Part shown: piece by piece, positions 35,401-42,285 of the stretch | Layout of the letters: each line of letters starts with the position of its first letter | Numbering within the stretch: position 1 is the first letter of the stretch | Origin: an uncultured Lacinutrix sp. | Lineage (GTDB): Bacteria; Bacteroidota; Bacteroidia; Flavobacteriales; Flavobacteriaceae | Reading direction: 5' to 3' | DNA length: 64,000 nt | NCBI RefSeq assembly: GCF_947500325.1 | Contig: NZ_CANMRQ010000007.1 | Coordinates: forward strand, 140,659-204,658 | Notes under the pieces: model-generated | The model's input: only the letters and a program-made list of their open reading frames with translations | Told to the model about the DNA's origin: nothing | The model's database searches: none | Made by a program: the position numbers and the translations under genes

Positions 35401-35696
35401 AATTTTCTAATATTAACCAAATAGTAGTAGATGACTATGATAATGATGGTAATTTAGATGCTGTTATAGCTGGTAACCTTTATGCTTCTGAGGTAGAAAC
35501 ACCTCGAAATGATGCTAGTGTTGGATTGTTTTTAAAAGGAAACGGCAAAGGTCAATTTGATGCTGTTCCTACTGCTAAAAGTGGATTGTTTATTAAAGGA
35601 GATACTAAAGATATGAAGACTATTAAAATAGGAAACGATAATTATTTTGTGGTAGCTAAAAATAATGACTATTTGCAATTTATTAAAATCGAATAA
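32406..35696 (+). CDS. FG-GAP/VCBS repeat lipoprotein with ASPIC/UnbV domain
   Basis: A 1096-residue lipoprotein (lipobox ISC, Cys about 19). It contains many calcium-binding FG-GAP/VCBS-type repeats of the form GDINNDGLKDLFF, DVNGDGYLDIY and DYDNDGNLDAVI, arranged as two propeller-like halves. Between them (about residues 510-590) lies an ASPIC/UnbV domain (GLGVRVYVKTK, SRGFQSSIAPELHFGL, VVWPDG). Such proteins are often found beside SusC/SusD pairs in Bacteroidota and are presumed surface glycan-interacting proteins, but their activity is not established. Its position between susCD and a LacI regulator suggests it belongs to the same utilisation locus. Confidence 0.88.
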   Translation: MKKEYLILFLLLFFIISCKNDNTHTEKENVFSMLSPEASGIVFKNVLKETDSVNYFTFTSIYMGGGISVGDINNDGLKDLFFTGNQVQNKLYINKGNLKFEDITDKANIGGTNKWYTGSTMADVNGDGYLDIYCSVSGVSGDKSNELYINNGDNTFIESAKKYGIADKANSVQSTFFDYDSDGDLDLYVANYPKAHVSTPNNVYKQRMLNVKEVESDKLFRNDGNTFTDVSKEAGVQSYGLSLGVTVGDVNNDGAPDLYISNDYSVPDYFYINKGDGTFKEVVKEATNHTAFYGMGIDIADINNDGNLDLFQVDMDAKSNRRQKANMASMNPRLFYEMLLYGFHHQYMHNCFQLNNGIDNNGIPQFSNISRLTGTSSTDWSWGPILADFDNDGYKDLYITNGSRREVTNKDFFAFLNKPENDKLSKLEKSVMIPSEKLDNFAYRNNGNLEFEPANDLWNIKYEGFSTGVTYADLDNDGDLEIITNNIDDYASVFENHSADKNNFITIEFKGKQNNTFGLGVRVYVKTKAQTQMQELTLSRGFQSSIAPELHFGLKNNQIIDELKVVWPDGETQILETVKVNQRLLLNYSDASNESVAMEELTNPIFNTVASFTPDFKHIENGYDDFSKQLLLPHKLSNFGPAIAVGDVNGDGLDDYFMGGAVDYVGRLMLQTKTGFVESKQEVFIKDKIQEDVNAMFFDVDLDGDQDLYVVTGGNAFGPNTELYQDRLYINNGKGTFSKSEALPKMYISGSRVYQIDFNQDGKPDLLVLGRHLPDLYPQPTTSFLLENVSTDLEVEFIDVTKKMAPDLENIGMSTSAVVTDFNKDGKEDFIIVGEWMPIKVFENSGTEFKDVSETVNLGQETTGWWWSIKEGDFDNDGDIDFIVGNNGLNYKYKASEDETFDIYSKDFDNNKKSDIVLSYYNEGKQYPVRGRQCSSEQIPGVKNKFKDYDSFSEATLIDVYTKKSLDNALHYQVKSFASIYLENKEGTFISHELPIEAQFSNINQIVVDDYDNDGNLDAVIAGNLYASEVETPRNDASVGLFLKGNGKGQFDAVPTAKSGLFIKGDTKDMKTIKIGNDNYFVVAKNNDYLQFIKIE

Positions 35697-35816
35697 TTAA
35701 TATCTTTTTATTGCTTATAATGTAATAATGTCTATAATAATCACTTTTTAAAGTATATAAATTCTTGATTTTATAAGAATAGTATATATTGCTAATCGAA
35801 AAATGAATATGACGTT

Positions 35817-36830
35817 ATGATCACTCTAAAAGAATTAGCCAATACATTAGATGTATCGATCTCTACAGTTTCTAAAGCTTTAAATGGAAGTAGTGAGATT
35901 GGAGAAAAAACTATAGCCCGAGTAAAAGAAGCTGCTAAACTTTATAATTACCAACCTAATAGGGTAGCGCTAAGTTTAAGAAATAGTAAAACAAAAACAA
36001 TAGGAGTTATTATTCCTAGTATACTAAATCATTTTTTTGCTAAAGTACTTTATGGTATTGATAAGGAATCGGCAAAATTAGGTTATAATATTATTACATG
36101 TTTATCTAATGAGACTTGTAGTAAAGAAGTACAAGGTATGGAGTTGTTAGCAAATGGAAGTGTTGATGGTTTTATAATGTCTATATCTGAAGAAGCTCAA
36201 ATAAAAAACAAAACACAACATTTTAAGTCTATAATAGATAGAAAGATTCCTATTCTAATGTTCGATCGCGTATCAGAAAGTATAGCATGTGATAAAGTGA
36301 TAATAGACGATTTTCAAGCGGCTTATAATGCAACTAGTCATTTAATAAAAGAAGGTCGAAAAAATATTGTTTTAATTAATAATATAGAGGAATTAAGTGT
36401 TGGGAAGTTTAGAAAAAATGGATGCATTCAAGCTATTAAAGATGCTAAGCATTACAGTAATGAACTTTTAGAAATTAAAATAGCAAACAAGAATGATCTA
36501 GAAGCAGGTATTGATAAAATGTTTAAAGAGAATAAAGTAATTGATGCCGTATTGTGTATAGATAATATTTCTGGTGTTATAGCTGTTAATATGGCAAAAA
36601 AACATGGCTTAAACATACCTAAAGATATTTCTATTATAGGGTTTAGTGATGATAATGTATTACCATTTTCTAACCCAAAATTATCTACTATTACACAACA
36701 TGCGGTAGCTATTGGTGAAGCATCTGTACAGATGATGGTAAAACGCTTAGAAAGTAAAGAGCCTATAGAGTATACTACAAAAACAATAGATTATAGTTTG
36801 AATCTTCGTGATACTACTCTGCAGTGCTAA
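35817..36830 (+). CDS. LacI-family transcriptional regulator
   Basis: A 337-residue LacI/GalR repressor. The N-terminal helix-turn-helix is TLKELANTLDVSISTVSKAL, with hinge ALSLRNSKTKTIGVIIPS, followed by a periplasmic-binding-protein-like effector domain (IIGFSDDNVLPFSNPKLSTI near the C-terminus). It probably responds to a sugar or sugar acid. As the last gene of the sugar region it may regulate the upstream SusCD or gluconate operons. It overlaps the convergent next gene by 4 bases. Confidence 0.92.
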   Translation: MITLKELANTLDVSISTVSKALNGSSEIGEKTIARVKEAAKLYNYQPNRVALSLRNSKTKTIGVIIPSILNHFFAKVLYGIDKESAKLGYNIITCLSNETCSKEVQGMELLANGSVDGFIMSISEEAQIKNKTQHFKSIIDRKIPILMFDRVSESIACDKVIIDDFQAAYNATSHLIKEGRKNIVLINNIEELSVGKFRKNGCIQAIKDAKHYSNELLEIKIANKNDLEAGIDKMFKENKVIDAVLCIDNISGVIAVNMAKKHGLNIPKDISIIGFSDDNVLPFSNPKLSTITQHAVAIGEASVQMMVKRLESKEPIEYTTKTIDYSLNLRDTTLQC

Positions 36831-37426
36831 CAGTTTTTGTATTTATCATTTAATCCAGAGCCTTTTAAAATCATGGGTATAATTTTTTCTATTCGAGATA
36901 TTTTAGTGGTTTCCCGTTTCGCTTCTGTTATATATTCGCAATATTCACGTTGTTTACCAGGTGTTAATGCATTAAAAGCTAGTTTAAATTCTTGAGCACT
37001 ATCTAATGTCTCTTGTAATTCTTTGGGAATGCTTATTGTTTTTTTAGTAGTACGAACAGGTTTAATTTCTTTACCCAATTTCTGGTTTTCTATTGCTTCT
37101 TTAATATAGGCTAAAACAGCAGTTTTATTAATGTCATTAATACTTTCAAAACGCATTTGGCGCATGCTTTTTGTTTTTTCTTGAGCATTAACTAATAACT
37201 TTTGCTCGTCTTTTAAAAATACACCTTGATGAAACCATAAACAAAAATGGTTTTTAAAACTACCAATACCAATAATGTTTTTACCATTTACTGTATAAGT
37301 AGGCATACTCCATTTAAGTGTTTCTTCTACTTCCGTTGAGTTTAATATTTCACGGAGTATTATTAATGCTTCAGCAAATTTATCGTCACTTTCAAAGTAG
37401 GCTTCTATGTTAGTTGCTTTTCTCAA
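36827..37426 (-). CDS. DUF1801/YdeI-type protein
   Basis: A 199-residue cytoplasmic protein with an N-terminal DUF1801-like domain (LREILNSTEVEETLKWSMPT, GIGSFKNHFCLWFHQG) and a C-terminal YdeI / bacteriocin-protection-like helical region (LDSAQEFKLAFNALTPGKQ, REYCEYITEAKRETTKISRI). Members are common in Bacteroidota and have no firmly established biochemical function. It is the first of a run of minus-strand accessory genes. Confidence 0.75.
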   Translation of the reverse strand: MRKATNIEAYFESDDKFAEALIILREILNSTEVEETLKWSMPTYTVNGKNIIGIGSFKNHFCLWFHQGVFLKDEQKLLVNAQEKTKSMRQMRFESINDINKTAVLAYIKEAIENQKLGKEIKPVRTTKKTISIPKELQETLDSAQEFKLAFNALTPGKQREYCEYITEAKRETTKISRIEKIIPMILKGSGLNDKYKNC

Positions 37427-37439
37427 TAGTGTATAATGT

Positions 37440-37564
37440 TTGGTGTAAAATTAGTTATATGTATTAAATAACTAATTTAGTAAATACAAATCAAATAGAA
37501 AATACGAGCGGTTTTTTTGAAAGTAGGCTTTTATTAGGAATTAATTCTATAGCGTGTTGAAAAA
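37440..37564 (-). repeat. attC-like intergenic element, copy a
   Basis: The spacer directly after the stop of the 37570-38190 gene contains AATAGAAAAT, a short stem region, AAGTAGGC, a TTAATTCTATA block and GTGTTG at its gene-proximal end. These blocks occur in the same order in the element at 50104-50240. Divergent but recognisably related. Confidence 0.45.
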
Positions 37565-37569
37565 CGTTT

Positions 37570-38190
37570 TTATTTGATTCCGAATGGTTTTATTTTAAGT
37601 TCATTTATCCATTCGGTGCCATATTTTTTATTTAAATAATCAAATATCATATGATTATTTTCTCTTGTTTTTTTAAATGAAATAGGGTCAATTACACAAT
37701 TTTCTTTTATAAGTCCAATTTTATATTTTTCTTTAAATTTTATATATTCTTCTGGTATTGAACTATCTATTCCGTTGATTATGAAGTTTAATGTTCCGTC
37801 TTCAATTCGCTGTTCAATTTGTTTGTCAGTCAGATTTGTATCCAAATTCATAGGAAAAGAGTATTGCACTTTGCTGCTTAGCTCCGTTTTTTCTATTAAT
37901 CGTATAGTAATAATATTTTTTCTTTTATTAATACGTTTTGGATAGAAAGTATAGGCTACAAAGTCATCAGAAACAAAACTGAATTGATACTTACCTTTTT
38001 TAGGTAAAATTATTTTAAAACTTTCTGTTTTATTAACTTCAGTTTTTTTGTTTAAGTCAATAATTGTAAATGTTCCTGAAGTAAATGCTTTATTAGTTAA
38101 ATTACTAAATACCACAGTAGCTTCTATTTCATTTGCGAAAGTTATTGTAGTAAACAGAGTTAATATTAATGTTAAAAAAGTATTTTTCAT
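37570..38190 (-). CDS. Secreted hypothetical protein
   Basis: About 206 residues from ATG 38190, which starts a clear signal peptide (MKNTFLTLILTLFTTITFA); the frame extends 11 codons further upstream, but that start would bury the signal. The mature part has a beta-sandwich-like N-terminal half (SFKIILPKKGKYQFSFVSDD), a LTDKQIEQRIEDGTLNFII segment and a C-terminal charged region. I do not recognise the family. It is flanked by repeat-type spacers of the cassette-like region. Confidence 0.6.
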   Translation of the reverse strand: MKNTFLTLILTLFTTITFANEIEATVVFSNLTNKAFTSGTFTIIDLNKKTEVNKTESFKIILPKKGKYQFSFVSDDFVAYTFYPKRINKRKNIITIRLIEKTELSSKVQYSFPMNLDTNLTDKQIEQRIEDGTLNFIINGIDSSIPEEYIKFKEKYKIGLIKENCVIDPISFKKTRENNHMIFDYLNKKYGTEWINELKIKPFGIK

Positions 38191-38473
38191 ATCAACCTTT
38201 TTTAGATGGGTATTAATTTCCAATGTACAGTGTTGTTTAAATATTTTACATCGGTTTTGCGTATAGATTTTAACGCGTAAAAAACACTAAATGTTTAGAT
38301 TAACACAAAACCAAATTTTTAATAGCACAATATCAATAGTATCTACATATAATCCAAATACCAATTAATATTCGTAGTTGGGTAATTCATATTTGTGTTT
38401 AAAAGCTTGACGTTTTTCCATATATAACATAGGTCAATCCAATAATGATATAAGTCGTTTGCAGTAGCTTTTC
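38191..38473. other. Gene-free spacer with a possible coding remnant
   Basis: No intact gene is seen. On the minus strand from about 38460 to 38370 two overlapping frames encode LQTTYIIIGLTYVIYG and, shifted by one base, MEKRQAFKHKYELPNYEY before a stop. They look like pieces of one short membrane protein broken by a frameshift, or a very short peptide gene. The part nearest the upstream secreted gene contains GTGTTG-type sequence related to the intergenic elements. Confidence 0.3.
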
Positions 38474-38989
38474 TTATATTTTTTTCGAGAAAACTATATT
38501 TTCATATGCTATCTCATTGACAAGAAAGTTTAATTCACCAACATTTTTAAATTCATTTCTTTCATAGAACCTGATGGCTCTCTTATTTTTTATATAAACG
38601 GAAAGCCACATTGTATCTAATTGTAATGCTTTAGCTTTTTCTTCAACAAAGTCTAAAAGTTGTTGTCCAATTTTTAAGGGTATAAATTCATTTTGGATAA
38701 AGATCCTTTCAAGGCGACAATTGTTTTGAGAAGCAACACTTTCGGTTATGGCGTTTATTATTAATTTTGCGTAACCAACAGGTAGATCATCGACATAAAT
38801 AATATAGAAAAGGTTCTTAGGATTATTTATATCTTGTTTTATTTTAGAAACTGAAAAGTTATTGTCTAGGTATTTTAATAAACTATTTTTATCATCTATA
38901 TACTGTCCATGAGATTCAGCCCATGTTATTCTTCCTAAAAGTGCTAAAACTCTTGTATCTGCTTTTTTTGCTATTTGTATTTTAATCAT
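38474..38989 (-). CDS. GNAT-family N-acetyltransferase
   Basis: A 171-residue GNAT protein. The acetyl-CoA-binding motif A is visible as RIFIQNEFIPLKIGQQLLDF (about 103-122), followed by LDTMWLSVYIKNKRAIRFYE and NEFKNVGELNFLVN, typical of the GNAT C-terminal half. Substrate unknown. Its start overlaps the stop of the 78-aa membrane protein by 8 bases, so the two are probably co-translated. Confidence 0.85.
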   Translation of the reverse strand: MIKIQIAKKADTRVLALLGRITWAESHGQYIDDKNSLLKYLDNNFSVSKIKQDINNPKNLFYIIYVDDLPVGYAKLIINAITESVASQNNCRLERIFIQNEFIPLKIGQQLLDFVEEKAKALQLDTMWLSVYIKNKRAIRFYERNEFKNVGELNFLVNEIAYENIVFSKKI

Positions 38990-39218
38990 TATTGTTCTTT
39001 TTAGTTGTTAATCGTCTTAGATGATATCCATGCAGAAATACTGCAATAGTACATCCTATAATTATAGGAGTAGCAATAATTAATGCGCCATATAATATGT
39101 AAATTAGATTAGCTATTAGTGAGATTAGCCTTAGTTTATATTCGCCTTTAGTAGACATTGAATATAAGTTTATAACTAAACCTCCGTAGCCAATACAATC
39201 AATTAAAAATGGACTCAT
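38982..39218 (-). CDS. Small inner-membrane protein (YgjV-like)
   Basis: A 78-residue protein with two or three hydrophobic helices (about 4-20, 31-50 and 51-66) and a basic C-terminus RRLTTKKNNND. The pattern GYGGLVINLYSMSTK and KLRLISLIANLIYILYG resembles the YgjV / small SWEET-like half-transporter group. That assignment is tentative. Translationally coupled to the GNAT gene. Confidence 0.6.
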   Translation of the reverse strand: MSPFLIDCIGYGGLVINLYSMSTKGEYKLRLISLIANLIYILYGALIIATPIIIGCTIAVFLHGYHLRRLTTKKNNND

Positions 39219-39331
39219 ACTTTATCTTTTTCTATTTTAATAATTAAGTTGGTAGCTATTCTGCTTAAAATCAATATATCAAATATAGAATGTAATATTT
39301 TATTTTTACTTTATAATCGAATTCATTATGT

Positions 39332-39339
39332 TATATTTG
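39332..39339 (+). promoter_or_regulatory. -7 promoter box of the Lrp-family gene
   Basis: TATATTTG is a perfect TAnnTTTG match 45 bases upstream of the ATG of the Lrp/AsnC regulator. No clear -33 element. Confidence 0.45.
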
Positions 39340-39383
39340 CGTTTGATTCTATTGAATAATTGTTTATAAAATTTTGATTACAA

Positions 39384-39794
39384 ATGGATGCATTGGATAA
39401 AAAAATACTTGAAATGCTTAAAATTAATGCTAGAGAGAGTTTCGCTAATATTGGGAAAGCAGTTGGCTTATCTGCTCCCGCCATTGGTAAACGTGTTAGG
39501 CAAATGGAAGAAGAAGGCATAATAGAAGGCTATGCTTTAAAAGTAAATCATGAAAAATTAGGGATTGAGACTAAAGCATATATAACATTAGTAATACATC
39601 GTGGACCAACAGGAACTTACGATGCTCAAAAACAAATACGAGCAATGGAAGAAGTACAAAGCTGCGATAGAATTACTGGTGATGATTGTTTGTGCGTTTT
39701 AGGTTATTTTAGAAACAATAAACATCTTATTTCCTTTCTTGAAAAAATCGCAGCGTATGGTGCATCTAAAACGAGTATTATTTTAGAAGTGTAA
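39384..39794 (+). CDS. Lrp/AsnC-family transcriptional regulator
   Basis: A 136-residue feast/famine regulator. The N-terminal winged helix-turn-helix (LDKKILEMLKINARESFANI, GLSAPAIGKRVRQMEEEGII) is followed by the RAM amino-acid-sensing domain (AYITLVIHRG, VQSCDRITGDDCLCVLGYF). It lies divergent from the small membrane protein/GNAT pair, which it may control, since Lrp-type regulators often govern a neighbouring gene. Confidence 0.92.
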   Translation: MDALDKKILEMLKINARESFANIGKAVGLSAPAIGKRVRQMEEEGIIEGYALKVNHEKLGIETKAYITLVIHRGPTGTYDAQKQIRAMEEVQSCDRITGDDCLCVLGYFRNNKHLISFLEKIAAYGASKTSIILEV

Positions 39795-39845
39795 TTTATT
39801 GTTTTTAAAGCTATAACAGATTAATTCTGTCATGTTTTTACTAAG

Positions 39846-39928
39846 AAGACCCAATATTACTACCAGCGTATTTGTGTGTGATTTAGTTGTATTTCAAAGA
39901 AACACAAATTTTTAAATTTGGTGGTCTT
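39846..39928. repeat. Nested inverted repeat of about 83 bases
   Basis: AAGACC (39846-39851) and GGTCTT (39923-39928) enclose a second pair, ATTTGTGT and ACACAAAT. It is located in the otherwise gene-free 254-base spacer after the Lrp gene. Could be a terminator-like fold or a small palindromic intergenic element. Confidence 0.45.
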
Positions 39929-40048
39929 TAAAATAAGTATCAGCCTTTCTATATAGTACTTATTAGCTATGTTTTATAAACTGTGTTCGAGCAATATTTT
40001 ATTCTACCAAAATTTCCAAAATGATTTTTTATCTATCATTCAATAAAA

Positions 40049-40600
40049 TTATGACGTGTAGTCTTCTCTTTTTTCATAAGTATCCCAATCAATATCATAA
40101 TTCCATTCAGAGTCCTCAAAGTAATCTTGAAAGCGTATTTCCCCGTTTGATTTTATGCAAAAAATAAAATTTTCAATCCCATTAACTCTAAAAGTCAACA
40201 TATAATAATCTAATGGCGCAAAATTCAATATAAAGCCTTTAGTGTTAGTTTCTTTTCCAATGATTGCTTGAGAATTCACAAGCTCAATTTCGTTTACTTT
40301 TGTTTTTTGACAAATTCTTGAAATAGCAAGAGCGATAGCTGCTTCTTTATCTAAAAATCTTGGTTTATTTTTTTTTATAAATAGAGATTTGATTTTATCG
40401 CCTATATTTTTCCAAGCATTTAAATTCTCATTTATGTCCTTACCTTTTAAAAATAAAGCACCTCCGATAATAATTATAGTAACCCATAAATCAGCACCAC
40501 CACCAATATCTGCATTTGAATATTCAATTTCGTATTCATTGAACTTTTCAGATAGTTCTTTTTTTAAATTTTCTTCATCTTGCTAGATTGCAATTCTCAT
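40049..40600 (-). pseudogene. Nonsense-mutated gene of unknown function
   Basis: The minus-strand frame is open from 40600 to 40049 except for a TAG at 40583-40585, five codons after an ATG at 40598-40600. After the stop the frame encodes about 178 residues (helical start, a hydrophobic segment DLWVTIIIIGGALFLKG, then FLDKEAAIALAISRICQ and a beta-rich C-terminus ending EKREDYTS). No ATG, GTG or TTG is available until a GTG at 40279, which would give only 76 residues. I conclude that a roughly 183-residue gene has lost its start region to a nonsense mutation, unless translation begins at a non-standard codon. Confidence 0.6.
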
Positions 40601-40629
40601 ATTTTCAATTTATTAAGTTTTTTAAATAC

Positions 40630-40803
40630 AGGGTAACGCCAAATATATGAATCGGAGTAAGGCAAATATACCAGAACCAATTGATGTATCTGCGCATTTT
40701 TATTTCGTTATTAATTTATAAAAATTTTGTGCCATAACAAAAAGGAAAAGACCTTTCTATCTAGCATTAAATAGTTCTGATTTCATATATAATGTTGTAA
40801 CCA
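40630..40803 (-). repeat. attC-like intergenic element, copy b
   Basis: The spacer just after the stop of the SUKH-like gene carries CTAGCA, then CATATATAATGTTGTAACC at its gene-proximal end. The upstream flank of the same gene has GGTTACAACAATT (41397-41409), nearly the reverse complement. The gene is thus bracketed by inverted GTTGTAACC motifs. The rest of the spacer is diverged from the other copies. Confidence 0.4.
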
Positions 40804-40807
40804 GTTT

Positions 40808-41383
40808 TCATTCAATTTCTGCTCTTAAATTTTCGATTTCGGTTTCCCAAAAACTTGATTCAAGATAATAATTCGGATTCAACTCTTTAAATTCATTTTC
40901 TAATTTAGTCAGATGTGTTTTTGTAAACATTGATTCAAAAAATCCGTCTTCTCCAAACTCGTTGTTTATTTTTTCGATGAAACCTCTGAAAAGAAGAAGA
41001 GAAGAAGCTAATTCCGAAACATTTTTGTTCATATTTTTCATGAATTCAAATCCTTGTTCGTGATCAAGCAGAACTAATTTGTCATTATCAGATGAGTCTA
41101 TGCAAATTGGGTTGCCACTATTATCAGAACCAAAAATCCAATAATCTTTGGCTTTGTCATCTAAATCTTCATATTCATAATAGCCTTGAATTGTGTTGAA
41201 TTCCCAATCATGACTTCTTAATCCAAATCCTAAAAAAGGTGCTGCATCTTCTGGAAATCCGATTTTTAAAAATTCCTTCGTTTTTTTGTTTAGATTTGAC
41301 TTTTCTACTTGGTCAATCGGAAATTCAACCCATCTTTCTGAGTCATTAGTCATCCAAAGTTTTTTAAATTCAGAAGGATTCAT
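40808..41383 (-). CDS. SUKH (SMI1/KNR4)-like protein, possible immunity protein
   Basis: A 191-residue cytoplasmic protein. The layout resembles SUKH-superfamily proteins: LKIGFPEDAAPFLGFGLR near residue 40-60, YYEYEDLDDKAKDYWIFGSD, and PICIDSSDNDKLVLLDHEQG, followed by a helical tail with conserved-looking aromatic residues. SUKH proteins are often immunity proteins against polymorphic toxins; no toxin gene is adjacent, so an orphan immunity gene is possible. The assignment rests on the motif pattern only. Confidence 0.6.
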   Translation of the reverse strand: MNPSEFKKLWMTNDSERWVEFPIDQVEKSNLNKKTKEFLKIGFPEDAAPFLGFGLRSHDWEFNTIQGYYEYEDLDDKAKDYWIFGSDNSGNPICIDSSDNDKLVLLDHEQGFEFMKNMNKNVSELASSLLLFRGFIEKINNEFGEDGFFESMFTKTHLTKLENEFKELNPNYYLESSFWETEIENLRAEIE

Positions 41384-41558
41384 TTCGTTTGGTCAAATTG
41401 GTTACAACAATTCTAAATAGCTACCAAGAGTAACTATATTGTAAATAAAAATATAGTTAATAAAACTAGAATGAAAGGCTTAATAAATAGGTAAAGTTCT
41501 TGTGTTGCAATTTCTTGAATAGAAGCTGCAAAGAAAAAACAAATTAAATCATTCTCTC

Positions 41559-42284
41559 TTACTTATTTTCATTCCAATAATAACTATCTGGGTAAGGTCT
41601 TTTTCCAAAAATAGCGCTTCCTATTCTAATTATAGTTGCGCCTTCTTCAATTGCTATTTCTAAGTCGCCACTCATACCCATAGATAACTCATTTACCGAG
41701 TAGCCTTTATTTAATAAATCTGTTTGTGTTTTTTTTAGCAATTTAAAACATTTGCGAACCTTTTCTTGACTAGCCGAAAATAATCCAATAGTCATTAATC
41801 CTTTTATATTTATGCGATCTAATTGTTTAATTTCTTTAGCAAACGTCAATGCCTTTTTAGGATCCATCCCGAATTTACTGTCTTCATACGAGGTGTTAAA
41901 TTGAAGAAAAACATCTATTGTTTTATCTTCATATTCTAATCTGTTTTGTAGTTTTTTAGCTAAACGAATTCTGTCTAATGATTGCAAACATTTTATATTA
42001 TATTTTAATAATTCTTTTACTTTATTGGTTTGTAAATGTCCTATAAAATGAGACTCATATGGAATGCTATTTAAATCTGTAAACTTTTTTTTTACTTCTT
42101 GTATTTTATTTTCTCCAATAAGGGTTTGTTTATATTGTAAAGCAAATTTTATATTGTCTGTTGAAACTGTTTTTGTCGCAAGTAATAGTTTTACATCTTC
42201 TGGACTTCTTCCCGATTTTTCGCAGACCTTGGTAATTCTATTTTCAATGGCCTTAATATTGTTTAAAATACGTTCTTTCGTCAC
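41559..42284 (-). CDS. YggS/PLPBP-family pyridoxal phosphate homeostasis protein
   Basis: A 241-residue fold-type III PLP-binding protein of the YggS/PROSC family, which buffers PLP and affects amino acid balance. Seen: LLLATKTVS with the PLP-binding Lys (about 38), LIGENKIQEV, ESHFIGHLQTNK, KFGMDP, GLMTIG, LSMGMSGDLEIAIEEGAT and RIGSAIFG. These are the family landmarks in the right order. It ends one base before the start of the AAA-ATPase fusion gene region read on the minus strand, so the two are probably one operon. Confidence 0.9.
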   Translation of the reverse strand: MTKERILNNIKAIENRITKVCEKSGRSPEDVKLLLATKTVSTDNIKFALQYKQTLIGENKIQEVKKKFTDLNSIPYESHFIGHLQTNKVKELLKYNIKCLQSLDRIRLAKKLQNRLEYEDKTIDVFLQFNTSYEDSKFGMDPKKALTFAKEIKQLDRINIKGLMTIGLFSASQEKVRKCFKLLKKTQTDLLNKGYSVNELSMGMSGDLEIAIEEGATIIRIGSAIFGKRPYPDSYYWNENK

Positions 42285-42285
42285 T

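Noticed and set aside
41410..41558. Short minus-strand frame encoding a hydrophobic peptide after the YggS-family gene
   Set aside because: It encodes about 42 residues with a membrane-like C-terminus but has no ATG, GTG or TTG start, so it is probably chance or an old remnant.
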